Source of the DNA: Flavobacterium aquidurense
GTDB taxonomy: Bacteria > Bacteroidota > Bacteroidia > Flavobacteriales > Flavobacteriaceae
Assembly (NCBI RefSeq): GCF_001404985.1
Contig: NZ_JRLF01000010.1
Coordinates: forward strand, 124,001-188,000
Direction of reading: 5' to 3'
Length of the DNA: 64,000 nt
Below the pieces are notes generated by a model. The model was not told where the DNA came from. It saw nothing but the letters and a program-made list of their open reading frames with translations, and made no database searches. Below, piece after piece: positions 41,260 to 51,332 of this stretch. A program made the position numbers and the translations under genes. Numbering within the stretch: the stretch's first letter is position 1; each line of letters opens with the position of its first letter.

Positions 41260-43128
41260 TTAGAACATGTTAGATTTTTCTGCGCTGTTTATTTCTACTA
41301 AATTTTGAGAACTTTCTAAAAGCATATTTTCTGAACTACTTATAATATCAACTTTCTCCGCAAATTGTTTTGATTCGACAGAACGTCTGGTATAATTATC
41401 TGTTAACGTTTCTGTCTTATTGTTTCCACTTTCATTAATATCTCCAGTTGCTATTTGGGTTAAATCATTACCTGCTATTTGAGAAATATTGTTTCCTGCA
41501 TCATAATCCATATTTTCTCCCGCTCCAATTTTTATATTTTTACCTGCGTTAACAATAAAATCTTCTCCTGCATTAAACGTGATGTTTTTTGCTGCGGTAA
41601 CATTAATATTCCCTTTTCCGTCCATAAACCAGGTATTGCCGGAAGGGTCTTTGACTAGAATACTCGAATCACCTTCGTCAAAAGTTATGGTACTTCCTGT
41701 GCGGGTATAAATACTTTTTATGTTGTTTTTTAGATTACCGCCAGTTCCTGTTCTACCATTAAATAAACTACCAATTACAAATGGTCTGTTGGGATCGTTA
41801 TAGCGAAAGCCCAGCATAACCTGATCGCCTACTTCCGGGATAAAAACCATACCGCGATTGGTGCTCACCTCGCCACTAGTTCCTGCATCTGGAGTCATGA
41901 CGCGCAACCATGGTGTACGTTGTTGATTGGTGGCTTGCCATAGCATTTTTACACGTATTCTGCCTTGTCCTCTTGGGTCTTCGTTATCTACTACTTCGGC
42001 TTGTTGCATTTGCGCTACAGGAAAGGCGATATTGGGTTCTGGCAACTTGCGTATTTTAGCCGGCAGTGCTTTAAAACTGTTCTCGTACTCGCCTACGTCG
42101 CTGGCTTTATGGGTTATTTCGGTAATGATATAGATTCCTACTTCGTTAGTTTCATAATTGATTTTATTAATGTCTTGTCCGCTCGTATATGCCGCCAGTT
42201 TGTCTTTGACCTGCATGGCATCTATGCTAATGCTCATACCTATTCTTAAGCTTCTGTTTCGACTGGTTGCGGTTATAAAATTAGATTCTGCCGCGGCACT
42301 TTGCTGCCTGTTTTGCAGTATGGTTTGCAAATACATATCGTCACCAGCTGCAATTCGGCCATATTCTAATGATGATGTGGCATATAATTTTTGTGAAGCA
42401 GTTATAGCATCAGTACCCAATCTAGGAAATCCTTCTATTTCGTCTCTCGTCTTGGCTTGGTATAATTTGCCTATATCTTCGTTATAACTAAATGCTTCAA
42501 ACTGAGTGGGAACTGCCTGAACAGAAATATTAAGGTTATAAAGATCTTTGTTATAAATTAGTTTTGTAAATTCTGTGGTGGTAATTGGTTTACCAAAAAA
42601 AAGTTTTTCTCCATCATAATACAACCATTCATTGTATTGTTTGGCTAAACGCTGTATAAACTGAAAATCAGTTTCGACGTATTGCGTTTGATATTCTAAA
42701 GTGTGGCCAAACTCTGGCTGAATATTGTTTTGTAGTTGTTCTCCTGCTGCTGTTTTTATCACTTCCTCAATGATATCCTGCAAATTGGTATTTTCCCATG
42801 AATTAAGTTTTAGTCCCGATTCAAGAAGGATGGTTTTAGAAAAACCCGAAATAATAATTTGACTTCCCACATGTCCTAATTCCTGGGCATATTGAATATT
42901 TGTTACTATTCCTAAAAAATTATTGTTGTTTGCAAAGGCAATGTGCAAAACTCCTCCCAACCATTTTTGAGCACTCTGCATTGTGTATGCTCTTGGTTGT
43001 TCGACTACAGAATGCGGAACGCTAATTTTAAAATGATGATGGTTATTAATGGTTTGGTGTAGCTCTATAGTCGTGAAATGTGAGATTTCTTTTCTATCAA
43101 TACCAAATATTATTTTAGGAGTGACCAT
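41260..43128 (-). CDS. vgrG: Type VI secretion system spike protein VgrG (TssI)
   Basis: A 622-residue VgrG, the trimeric spike at the tip of the T6SS tube. Residues 1-340 form the gp27/gp44-like base (FTTIELHQTINNHHHFKISVPHSVV; QTQYVETDFQFIQRLAKQYNEWLYYDG). An OB-fold gp5-like domain follows at about 370-460 (DPRGQGRIRVKMLWQ, TNRGMVFIPEVGDQVMLGF, RPFVIGSLFNG), then a beta-helix needle of 'NAGKNIKIGAGENMDYDAGNNISQIAGN' repeats to the C-terminus. There is no C-terminal effector fusion, so toxins must ride as cargo, which fits the PAAR-like and effector genes behind it. It is separated from hcp by a terminator. Confidence 0.95.
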   Translation of the reverse strand: MVTPKIIFGIDRKEISHFTTIELHQTINNHHHFKISVPHSVVEQPRAYTMQSAQKWLGGVLHIAFANNNNFLGIVTNIQYAQELGHVGSQIIISGFSKTILLESGLKLNSWENTNLQDIIEEVIKTAAGEQLQNNIQPEFGHTLEYQTQYVETDFQFIQRLAKQYNEWLYYDGEKLFFGKPITTTEFTKLIYNKDLYNLNISVQAVPTQFEAFSYNEDIGKLYQAKTRDEIEGFPRLGTDAITASQKLYATSSLEYGRIAAGDDMYLQTILQNRQQSAAAESNFITATSRNRSLRIGMSISIDAMQVKDKLAAYTSGQDINKINYETNEVGIYIITEITHKASDVGEYENSFKALPAKIRKLPEPNIAFPVAQMQQAEVVDNEDPRGQGRIRVKMLWQATNQQRTPWLRVMTPDAGTSGEVSTNRGMVFIPEVGDQVMLGFRYNDPNRPFVIGSLFNGRTGTGGNLKNNIKSIYTRTGSTITFDEGDSSILVKDPSGNTWFMDGKGNINVTAAKNITFNAGEDFIVNAGKNIKIGAGENMDYDAGNNISQIAGNDLTQIATGDINESGNNKTETLTDNYTRRSVESKQFAEKVDIISSSENMLLESSQNLVEINSAEKSNMF

Positions 43129-43282
43129 AATATGTTTCGTTATAAATTTGATTTTTAAAATTTTAACTTAAATAGATTATAGCCTAAAGTTCTTATACTG
43201 AATTCAATTTTTAAGCTAAAAATATCATGTTCTGAATATAGAAGTGATACCAATCAATGTTTTGTTCAATAAATTGTATAAT

Positions 43283-43325
43283 AAAATAACCAAGAAGCGG
43301 TAACCTACCACTTCTTGGTTATTAT
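43283..43325 (-). terminator. Terminator between hcp and vgrG
   Basis: Minus-strand inverted repeat AATAACCAAGAAG...CTTCTTGGTTATT, 18-bp arms with one mismatch, followed by a T-rich stretch. It starts about 10 bp after the hcp stop. It would let the abundant tube protein be made in excess of the spike and effectors that follow. Confidence 0.8.
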
Positions 43326-43335
43326 TGGAGAAAAA

Positions 43336-43731
43336 TTAAACTTTAGCCCAGTTGTTATCTAATACTGCATTACCTAATGTAATTTTCTCTGCTGAGAAAG
43401 TAATCTCAGTTACCATTGGAGTTTCTGCCAAAGCATCTAATTGCTCGCTGAAGAAAACAATAAAAGCATTCTCAAAAGAAAGTTCTTTCATTACTTGCTC
43501 AGAATCAGCTTTAAAAAACTTTATTTTTCCTCCTACCGGTTTGTGCTGGCTGTTTACAGCCTGCTCAATAACAGTGGTATTGTCTGTAGATTTTACTTTT
43601 AAGTTTAATCTGCCTCCTTTGATTTCAGATGAAACTGCTCCTTTACCATCAGTATGTCTCATCATTTCAACTTTTGAAAATAAAACTTGGTACTCCTGTC
43701 CTTCGAATTCTAAAATTGCTTTAAATGCCAT
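43336..43731 (-). CDS. tssD: Type VI secretion system tube protein TssD (Hcp)
   Basis: A 131-residue Hcp of the Bacteroidota (T6SS-iii) type: MAFKAILEFEGQEYQVLFSKVEMMRHTDGKGAVSSEIKGGRLNLKVKSTD at the N-terminus, the central KPVGGKIKFFKADSEQVMKELSFENAFIVFF, and the closing MVTEITFSAEKITLGNAVLDNNW. Hcp hexamers stack to form the inner tube fired by the system. It is the first gene of the minus-strand island, followed by a strong terminator and then vgrG. The sheath, baseplate and ATPase genes are not in the window, so this is an auxiliary hcp-vgrG-effector locus or the edge of the main cluster. Confidence 0.95.
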   Translation of the reverse strand: MAFKAILEFEGQEYQVLFSKVEMMRHTDGKGAVSSEIKGGRLNLKVKSTDNTTVIEQAVNSQHKPVGGKIKFFKADSEQVMKELSFENAFIVFFSEQLDALAETPMVTEITFSAEKITLGNAVLDNNWAKV

Positions 43732-44638
43732 AATAAAAATAATTATTTGTAAAATGTTAAAAAATTGGTTTTTAGAATCCTCTTTGTGTTTGTATGACTA
43801 GTATAAACAAAAAAGAGATATTCTATATAATTTTATAATGCCTCATTTTGTACTTAAAGTACTTTTGTTAAATTTCTTTTTACAGAAAGTTGAGGATGAT
43901 TTTATAATTAATATTTGTACGAATATACCACAATAAATAAAACATAACGACAAATTTTGTAATATTTTTCATAAAAAACAAAAACATCAATAGAATGAAT
44001 TAATATATAAACAATCAAAATTTATCTTACTAACTATCAATGGCTACCATTTTAAAATATAGCCTGATAAGACTCATTATTTATATTTTTAATTTTTTGA
44101 TGAACCAAAAGGCAGCTAAAGTTTTTTTATAAGAAATTTTCTATTTTACAATTTTATTCGTGCGCAAATCTAAACTACAAAAACATTAAAATTGTACGGT
44201 TTTCCTCATTCTTTATGTAGTTTAAGCCATTTTTTTTATGAACATAAAAAACTTGTTTATAAAGTATTAAAAAACAACAAATTATAAAATACCACAAAAA
44301 TTTAATTTAATGTTAAACTTACAAAACAGGAGTTTATAGGTTGAATTTTACCTGTAATATTGTCTTTTAAATGGGAACTTTCACGCCAGACAAGGAAAAT
44401 AAGTGTATAAAATCTGAAAAAGATGAAATGATGAAAAGGGTTGAAAATTCATCAAAAAATAATTATCATTCATCTAAAAAAAATATTAGTTAATCATTTC
44501 TTAATCCCATAAGAAAGTTATCAGCATTACTATAAATTCGTCTTGTCAACTTGTATGAAATAGGTTATGTTTTAAAAAAATGACTCATTACCATGATATG
44601 CCAAAACAGATCTTGAAAATAACTTTTACCTTAAAAAA
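43732..44638. other. Long divergent intergenic region upstream of hcp
   Basis: About 900 bp of very AT-rich DNA between divergent hcp and the AraC-type regulator. It should hold the hcp promoter and a long 5' leader, but no clean promoter pair could be assigned. The only coding-like stretch is a 40-codon ORF at 44371-44493 (listed separately). No terminator, tRNA or repeat element was found. Confidence 0.4.
44371..44493 (+). CDS. Possible small protein, 40 aa
   Basis: A 40-codon ORF with ATG start (MGTFTPDKENKCIKSEKDEM...), highly hydrophilic, with balanced Lys/Glu/Asp. It is the only coding-like stretch in the 900-bp gap. No family, no promoter and no partner are recognised. It could be chance. 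Confidence 0.2.
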   Translation: MGTFTPDKENKCIKSEKDEMMKRVENSSKNNYHSSKKNIS

Positions 44639-45775
44639 TTGATTTATACAACACTTTTAAATATTGCGATTTTTCAGGGAATAGTCTTGGGCTTAATTAT
44701 TTTAAAGTCGTCTATATTCAATAGTAATTCAAATAAATATCTGGCATATTTACTATTTACACTTTCAATTCTTTTACTGAATCATGTTTTTCAAATTGAA
44801 GACGCCTTTACTTCCTATCCTTTTCTACGGCTTATTGACCATATCGAATGGGTATTTCTATTACCTGTTTTCATATTCCTGTTTATTATAAACCGGATTG
44901 ATGATACTGTAAAAAGCAAACAAAAATTTTATTTGTGTTTTATTCCGTTTGCCTATTCTGCTATTCTTAATATTACATACGATCTTGATCGTGTTGCAGG
45001 AATTTATACTATTCCTGAGTCAGGCATCGAATTAATCAAAATACTTGGTCTGGTTCAGCTTGTTTTAGCCGTTACATTTATACCTTTCCTGCCGCTTTAC
45101 TCTTATTTTGTGATAAGACATTTGAAAGATTCACAAGAAAAAAAATGGATCATTGGCTTATTAACCATTGTTTCTTTATTATTATTTGCCTGGCTTATTA
45201 CCAGTTTGATAGGTTTATTTCTAGAATATGACATTTTTCCTGCAATGAGTGTGCTTGCTTTATCTGCAACATTTATCATTCACTGGACAGCTTATATAGG
45301 CATTTACAAATACAAACTGGCCAAAAACAAAGATGCTGTTTACCATTTTCTAAATAATGATTTAGCTGTTTCGTATGGCAATCTCCAAATTGTAGAAAAT
45401 AGTACGCCTGAAGAATATAAGGAAGCTATTACGGCAGATAATCTTTATTTTAAAAAACTGGAAGTTCTTTGCCAAGAGCATCACATTTATACTGACAGTA
45501 CATTAAACAGAGAAAAAGTGGCTGAAAAATTAGGTATAAGTCCAGGATATGTTTCGCAAATTATAAACACAATAACTGGAGACAACTTTGCCCATTACAT
45601 CAACCAATACCGGGTTGAAGCTGTGAAGGAAATGATCACAAGTTCTGAATATGAAAATTATAATTTGCTGACGATGGGATTAGAATCCGGGTTTACTTCG
45701 AAAACGACTTTCTATAAAGCTTTTAAAAAAGTTACGGGCCAGACACCAAATGAATATAAAAATACAAGCAAATAA
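44639..45775 (+). CDS. AraC family regulator with N-terminal membrane domain
   Basis: A 378-residue protein with six or seven membrane helices in the first 230 residues (IAIFQGIVLGLIILKS, YLAYLLFTLSILLLNHVF, ... ALSATFIIHWTAYIGIYKY) and a cytoplasmic AraC-type double HTH at the C-terminus (NREKVAEKLGISPGYVSQIINTITG, then GLESGFTSKTTFYKAFKKVTGQTPNEYKN). Such proteins are thought to sense an envelope signal and act directly on DNA. There is no ATG in frame before the start of homology: the only candidate is TTG at 44639, which I take as the start. It may control the outer-membrane protein gene 88 bp downstream, or hcp, but neither is shown. Confidence 0.82.
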   Translation: MIYTTLLNIAIFQGIVLGLIILKSSIFNSNSNKYLAYLLFTLSILLLNHVFQIEDAFTSYPFLRLIDHIEWVFLLPVFIFLFIINRIDDTVKSKQKFYLCFIPFAYSAILNITYDLDRVAGIYTIPESGIELIKILGLVQLVLAVTFIPFLPLYSYFVIRHLKDSQEKKWIIGLLTIVSLLLFAWLITSLIGLFLEYDIFPAMSVLALSATFIIHWTAYIGIYKYKLAKNKDAVYHFLNNDLAVSYGNLQIVENSTPEEYKEAITADNLYFKKLEVLCQEHHIYTDSTLNREKVAEKLGISPGYVSQIINTITGDNFAHYINQYRVEAVKEMITSSEYENYNLLTMGLESGFTSKTTFYKAFKKVTGQTPNEYKNTSK

Positions 45776-45863
45776 GTCCCAATTTATCCATTTTTAAGCT
45801 TTTGAAACCTTTTGTAGTTTTTCTTAAATGAATTTTGCATTCAAATAATTCAAATCACATTTT

Positions 45864-46418
45864 ATGAAAAAAGTTTTGCTGCTAGCTGGTGTTACAGTTT
45901 TAGGTTTTACAAATGTTAATGCCCAAAAAATTAAATTTGGCGCTAAAGGAGGTTTAAACCTTGCCACTATAAGTGGAGATAATACTAAAGGTATTGATGC
46001 GGTAACATCATTTAATTTTGGCGTTGTATCAGAAATTCCAATTTCAGATAAATTTTCTTTTCAGCCTGAATTAATGTATTCCGGTCAGGGATATAGTTTC
46101 AATGATAATACCGTTGCACTAAGTTATCTGAATATTCCTTTAATGGGAAAATATTATGTAACAAAAGGATTAAGCGTTGAAGCCGGACCGCAAATAGGTT
46201 TTTTACTTGCTGCCAAAAATGAAAAAACAGATGTAAAAGATTCGTTTAATACTTTTGATTTTGGTGTTAATTTTGGCTTAGGCTATAAACTTGACAACGG
46301 ACTTAATTTTGGCGTAAGATATAATCTGGGATTAACGGATATTAATGATGTAGATAACTATTCCGGTAAAAATAAAAACAGCGTATTTCAATTGTCTGTT
46401 GGTTATTTCTTTTTCTAG
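45864..46418 (+). CDS. Outer membrane beta-barrel protein (PorT/OmpW-like family)
   Basis: A 184-residue small outer-membrane barrel: signal peptide MKKVLLLAGVTVLGFTNVNAQ, then eight predicted strands typical of the Bacteroidota 'porin family/outer membrane beta-barrel' group (KIKFGAKGGLNLATISGD, FSFQPELMYSGQGYSF, LNIPLMGKYYV, LSVEAGPQIGFLLAAK, FGVNFGLGYKLDNGLNFGVRYNLGL) ending in the aromatic strand FQLSVGYFFF. The exact function is unknown. It follows the AraC-type regulator and is bounded by a bidirectional terminator. Confidence 0.85.
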   Translation: MKKVLLLAGVTVLGFTNVNAQKIKFGAKGGLNLATISGDNTKGIDAVTSFNFGVVSEIPISDKFSFQPELMYSGQGYSFNDNTVALSYLNIPLMGKYYVTKGLSVEAGPQIGFLLAAKNEKTDVKDSFNTFDFGVNFGLGYKLDNGLNFGVRYNLGLTDINDVDNYSGKNKNSVFQLSVGYFFF

Positions 46419-46565
46419 AACTTCATAATTATACTTAAAGTCTTTATTCAAAAAAAAGAATAAGGATTTTAAGTGTAATTTTCATAATGGTAATTAAAGT
46501 TTAGTGATAAGAATTCAAACTTTGTAATATTTTGTCACCAAAAATAAACTTCAAAGAGATCTAAA

Positions 46566-46606
46566 AATAAAGAGGCGACCTTTATCAGGTTGCCTCTTTG
46601 TTTTCT
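46566..46606 (+). terminator. Bidirectional terminator between convergent genes
   Basis: Twelve-bp arms AAAGAGGCGACC/GGTTGCCTCTTT (one G-U) with T-rich tails on both sides. It serves both the plus-strand barrel gene and the minus-strand 1,564-residue gene. Confidence 0.85.
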
Positions 46607-46637
46607 TGATATCTGTTTAAAATATGCTTTAAACGTA

Positions 46638-49600
46638 TTATCTAAAATTGTTATTATTTCTATACTTATAGGTAAACTCATTTGCCTGTTTATCTCCCGG
46701 TAAATTGTATTTCATGACAATTTCATAGTTTCCGTAACGCATAAATTGAAAAGTAGAATTCTTAAAACGTTTAGCAATTGCCTCAATACTTGTATCGCCG
46801 TTTACATAACCGTTGATAATCTGATTGTCTAAATCAACCCAGTCTTGTTTATAAATTAAAGGCAAATTGTATTTATACGGAAAATTACCTTTTGTCCAGG
46901 ATTGGTTTACATTATTTTCGATACTGGTCATATAATAGGCATTAACAGGTATTGCTTTTGCAGGAATTACTCCCAGTTCACTCGTATCTCTGTTGCTTAT
47001 AGCATAATTACCATTTACAGGATAATCTTTATATAAATACGGGTAAATATCTGTTCCATAATACTCATCATTAAGCTTAGACTGTGCAATTATTATTGGT
47101 TTATTGTCACTGTAATTTACTCCCTGCAGATCAGCAAGATCAAATGCTTCCTGACTGGAGATCGTATTGGTTAAGTAAATTACATCTGAATATAATGGCC
47201 AAAAATTATAATTTTGAGTACTTATCGAATTCATTTTAGCCGTAAATGTTTTGTATTTACTTGTATTAAATGAATACGTCAAACGCTCAATAGTACCTTC
47301 TGCCTTAGATAAAGCATCGGCTTGGTTTTCTTTTATTTGTATGTCGTTACCCTCATTGCTAATTGTATTTGTTTTTGTAGCGGCCGTGGTATTTCTAGAC
47401 GGAGTTTGTTTAATACTGCTCACAATCGAAAAATTATATTTTTTGTCCTGATCAATATTAGGCAAATCATAATACACTTCGTTTGTACTGGTATCATAAT
47501 TAAAAGCTGTTGCTTTAGCCGTAGAAGTTCCGTCCTGATCTACTTTTATATTTGTTTCCCAATTTGAATCTTCAAACAAATAATCCTGACCACGTTTTAG
47601 CTGAATATAGCCTTTAGGATATTCTTCTTCAAGGAAATATTTTTGATCTACAACCGGATACGAATATTTAATATTAGTAAGCGGAATATGGTTAGGAGCT
47701 CCTCCTGTTGTAAATAACCTTTCTTCAAATTCTGTCGCTACTTTTCCGTCTACTTTTATTGGCTGAAAAGAGCCATTTACCATTTTCTGGAAACTAACCT
47801 CAACCTGAACTTTTAGTTCTTTGTTTGGCGGTAAAATATCTGTTGAAACAAAATTAGCCCTGTCTTTCATAGAACTCCATTCTAAAACTCCGGGAATTTC
47901 TTTTGTTCCGTCAAAAATCTTAAATTTCTCCAAGATCACTTTATAGGTAACATCACCAACATCTTCAGGAATAACAAAAGCTTCATTTACTTTCATCGAA
48001 AAAGCAGCTTGTGGCACGGCAAAAACATCTATATCTGTAGAACTTTGTTTTGGCGTTACGTCTGTTATTAGTTTAAGTCCGCCTAATGGAGATGCATTTT
48101 CAAATTGACATTCTTCTCCAAGTTCAAATTTAAAACGGAATTTCCCCTTAATTAATCCTCCAAGGACGTTCATATTTCCGGCTACATAACCACGCATCCA
48201 AACCGGATTTGGTAATTTTGCCTGTAATAAAACAGCTGCTCCTCCGGAAATAATTGGAACTTTTAGTTTTAAGAAGGATAATTTAATCCTGATTCCCAAT
48301 TCTCCCTGTAAATACGCATACGATTGTCCGTTTGCATACCAGCCATTTATACCTACACGCTCTCCTGTGTTAGAACATCTTGCTTCCTGATAATCCTTAA
48401 GCATAATATCAAATCCCATTCCGGCCTGAAAACGTGCGTAAAAAAGCAAGAAACTTAAATCTCCGGTATCAAAATCCAAACTTGCCCCAAAGGCAACTCC
48501 TCCTCCGTTTTTCAATGCATTTTCATCACGCATATAATCCAGTTCTTTGGCATCAACACCCAGAATCTGCGCTACGACTGCCGGTGGCGGCGGACTTCCC
48601 GGTAATAATGTTCCTGCCATAAAATAACTGGTTGTTTTCAGGTACATTCCGGCAACGCCTATTTTTATACCGCATCTGTCATCCGGTGTTCCCATGTACA
48701 TGTACCAATCCTTTGGGTCTTTATGAAAAACTCCCCAAACAGCTCTTCCTCCTTCTCCAATACCCGACAGAAAATTTCCAGGGGTATTAATATATACATC
48801 TGTTGTAGCGTGCATCGAATTATTCTGGAAATCAAATTCTACTGCAGCGGCCATTTTTATACCTACCGCAGCTGATAAATCTCCCGGAATAGCTTCTTTT
48901 GCTTCCGGAATATATTTACTGGCAAAAGAACCTTTAAGATCATTTTCGGTTATACCCATAAAACTTTTCTTTGAGGTAACATTAGAGGCTACTTTACCCA
49001 TTAAATCAGTAACATTTTTAAGTCCCGGAATTTTGGCCATAACATTTGCTTTCCCAAAAATCGCTAATCTGTTTACACCTCCTTTTGAGTTAAAAGCAAT
49101 TTCGAATCCTGCTTCACCATCACAAACACTTTCTGACCCTATATTAAAATAAATTAAGGCTTTTACTCCCAGACTTATTTTATCATCAGGTGTATAACTC
49201 AGTCCTGACGGAGAGAAATCCCCAATGGCTACATCCGGATTTCGATGCATTTTATAATAGGCTCCTCCACCAAAACCGGTAATCATAAACGGTGCAGGAA
49301 CCGGAGGCCATTTTACAGCGGCATCAAAATACCAATACCTAAAAGTCGTACGTCCAAAAATAGCTTTGGCTTTTACATTTACGACACCGGCAACATCGAC
49401 TTCAAGATCTGCATTAAATCCGTTTCCGTATACAGGGTCTTTTTCCATCAGGATAAGACCTCCTTTAATCGTTAATCCGCTAAACTTACAATCGATATTA
49501 ATGGCTGATAAATCCAGACCATCATACTTGCTGCGCTGCCTGTAGCCATCATCATACATTTTGCCTTTTATCCCAATACGGGCTGTGGCTCCTGCACCAA

Positions 49601-51332
49601 CGCTTTCCATCAGGTTAATGCCCAGGTCAAAATCGATTCTGGAATTATCTCCGTTTATGGCCACATTTATATTACCAATCGAAACCGGGAAATTACCAAA
49701 GGCAACCGTACCTTTATATCCCATATTCCGAACAGAAATAATAGGCGAAACGGTTTGCAATTGCAGGTTTTCAAAAGAGATCCCTTTAAAATCAACGGTC
49801 TTTTTGCCTTCGACATCTTTTTCATCAGATGCTCCTTTGTTGGTCCCAAAAGAGACTTCTCCGTTTAAATTTGCTTTGGGTAAAAATTTCCCGTTTACTA
49901 ATTTTAATTCAATAGAACTATTTGGTAATAATAAGGCTTTTGCCTTCCAGATATCAAAAGCAATAGAATCTTTTGTAACTACGACCAATTGCTGCTCCTG
50001 CATGGATATAAAACCACTATAAGCCAGACCTGCTCTATTGGTCTGGGCAGGTTTAGCCGGAGTTGTTGCAGCGTTTGCTGTTCCGGTGGCTGGTGTTGTC
50101 GTGCTTGGTGTTGTAGCCGCTGCCGTTTCTTTTTTCTCAGTAGCTGCTTTACTAATTGGTAAAAGGATCTGCCCGTTTAAATTTGCTTTTACAAAAGTAT
50201 TGGCGGCAATAGTTACATCGATATGATCTAAGGAGTATGCCCATGATTTTTCCTGACTGGTTATACCACGATCCAGAGGGAAAACATTATCTGCATAAAA
50301 AGTTCCTGAAACTCCAAATTTGTCTATAATAAGATTTTGAGCTCCTACATGAAGTCTTTCTTTGCTTGAAGCGGTATCTGTAGTTTGAAATTCTTTTGGT
50401 AAACCAACATCAAAAGTCTGAATAAATACCCCTTTCCAGGATTCCTGACTTGGTACCAAAAGGGCATTTTTTGCATAATATTCCGGAAATACAACCGTTG
50501 GATCGTTTTTTAAATCACTTAAATCCAATACGGCATTACTGACCAGAAACTGAAAATTACCATCAAAATCTTTTCCGTTTCGTTTGTCTTTTAAGGTAAA
50601 GGGCTGAAGGCTTACATTTACCAAAATATCATTCCAGCTGCTTGCCGTAAAGCTAAAATCACCTCTGACCCTATTGGGGATCTGAACTGTTTTTCCGTTA
50701 TAATAGGTTTTAGGAACTGTCGTTTTTGCTTCGTCGACCGTTTTTGTTACCGGATCAATTGGCAATATCAAATTTCTTGAAAACTCAACTGCCCCTGAAA
50801 TTTTCATTTCCTTAAAACCGTCGCAATCCATTGTTACGTAGGTTAGATCTTTGACATTTCCTGTGGCCATATCAAAACCGCCATATAGCGATACCTGCCA
50901 TTTGTTATCGCTAAACGGAATATCTACATTGCCTAATAGCACCAATTTTGCTTCTCCCACAATACCTCCCTGATGCGATAATTTGACATTATCAGCGCCA
51001 AAGAACAATTGCATAGGTTGTCCGTTTTTATCTTTTTGCGGAATATCGACTCTACAAAAAACAGTCAAAGTGGTATATTCCGGTGAAAAAACTGCTTTTG
51101 TAATCCCGATAGAATATTGAACATTACTTACCGTTTTACGAATCCCGATTGGCAGTTCTACCAAATCCTGATTCGAAAATTTATCTACCCAACGATCAGA
51201 GGCTTCGATTTTTTCGATAGCGCTCGAAGCGGCTCCTTGTTCTTTAGGTGGTGCAATATCCTGCCCATAAGAAAAAACAACCGAAAGCATGATAAATAAT
51301 ACCGATAAATGTATTTTGTAAAACTTTTTCAT
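46638..51332 (-). CDS. Giant exported beta-rich protein, 1,564 aa, unknown function
   Basis: A very large exported protein. Translation can open at 51368, but MKKFYKIHLSVLFIMLSVVFSYGQ at 51332 is a complete signal peptide, so I choose that. Several hundred residues of beta-strand repeats follow, reminiscent of surface or barrel-like layers (FSFTASSWNDILVNVSLQPF, GFSGTFYADNVF-like units). A low-complexity Thr/Ala/Pro linker lies at about 394-431. The region around 640-760 is Gly/aromatic-rich (ITGFGGGAYYKMHRNPDVAIGDFSPSGLSY), and a 200-residue C-terminal domain ends NEFTYKYRNNNNFR. No T9SS C-terminal domain, protease or lectin motif was seen. It is last in a block with the OM barrel, PKD and NHL-like lipoproteins. 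Confidence 0.75.
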   Translation of the reverse strand: MKKFYKIHLSVLFIMLSVVFSYGQDIAPPKEQGAASSAIEKIEASDRWVDKFSNQDLVELPIGIRKTVSNVQYSIGITKAVFSPEYTTLTVFCRVDIPQKDKNGQPMQLFFGADNVKLSHQGGIVGEAKLVLLGNVDIPFSDNKWQVSLYGGFDMATGNVKDLTYVTMDCDGFKEMKISGAVEFSRNLILPIDPVTKTVDEAKTTVPKTYYNGKTVQIPNRVRGDFSFTASSWNDILVNVSLQPFTLKDKRNGKDFDGNFQFLVSNAVLDLSDLKNDPTVVFPEYYAKNALLVPSQESWKGVFIQTFDVGLPKEFQTTDTASSKERLHVGAQNLIIDKFGVSGTFYADNVFPLDRGITSQEKSWAYSLDHIDVTIAANTFVKANLNGQILLPISKAATEKKETAAATTPSTTTPATGTANAATTPAKPAQTNRAGLAYSGFISMQEQQLVVVTKDSIAFDIWKAKALLLPNSSIELKLVNGKFLPKANLNGEVSFGTNKGASDEKDVEGKKTVDFKGISFENLQLQTVSPIISVRNMGYKGTVAFGNFPVSIGNINVAINGDNSRIDFDLGINLMESVGAGATARIGIKGKMYDDGYRQRSKYDGLDLSAINIDCKFSGLTIKGGLILMEKDPVYGNGFNADLEVDVAGVVNVKAKAIFGRTTFRYWYFDAAVKWPPVPAPFMITGFGGGAYYKMHRNPDVAIGDFSPSGLSYTPDDKISLGVKALIYFNIGSESVCDGEAGFEIAFNSKGGVNRLAIFGKANVMAKIPGLKNVTDLMGKVASNVTSKKSFMGITENDLKGSFASKYIPEAKEAIPGDLSAAVGIKMAAAVEFDFQNNSMHATTDVYINTPGNFLSGIGEGGRAVWGVFHKDPKDWYMYMGTPDDRCGIKIGVAGMYLKTTSYFMAGTLLPGSPPPPAVVAQILGVDAKELDYMRDENALKNGGGVAFGASLDFDTGDLSFLLFYARFQAGMGFDIMLKDYQEARCSNTGERVGINGWYANGQSYAYLQGELGIRIKLSFLKLKVPIISGGAAVLLQAKLPNPVWMRGYVAGNMNVLGGLIKGKFRFKFELGEECQFENASPLGGLKLITDVTPKQSSTDIDVFAVPQAAFSMKVNEAFVIPEDVGDVTYKVILEKFKIFDGTKEIPGVLEWSSMKDRANFVSTDILPPNKELKVQVEVSFQKMVNGSFQPIKVDGKVATEFEERLFTTGGAPNHIPLTNIKYSYPVVDQKYFLEEEYPKGYIQLKRGQDYLFEDSNWETNIKVDQDGTSTAKATAFNYDTSTNEVYYDLPNIDQDKKYNFSIVSSIKQTPSRNTTAATKTNTISNEGNDIQIKENQADALSKAEGTIERLTYSFNTSKYKTFTAKMNSISTQNYNFWPLYSDVIYLTNTISSQEAFDLADLQGVNYSDNKPIIIAQSKLNDEYYGTDIYPYLYKDYPVNGNYAISNRDTSELGVIPAKAIPVNAYYMTSIENNVNQSWTKGNFPYKYNLPLIYKQDWVDLDNQIINGYVNGDTSIEAIAKRFKNSTFQFMRYGNYEIVMKYNLPGDKQANEFTYKYRNNNNFR

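Noticed and set aside
46638..51332. Type IX secretion cargo signal at the C-terminus of the giant protein
   Set aside because: The end (NEFTYKYRNNNNFR) lacks the beta-sandwich and conserved Lys-rich end of a T9SS sorting domain.
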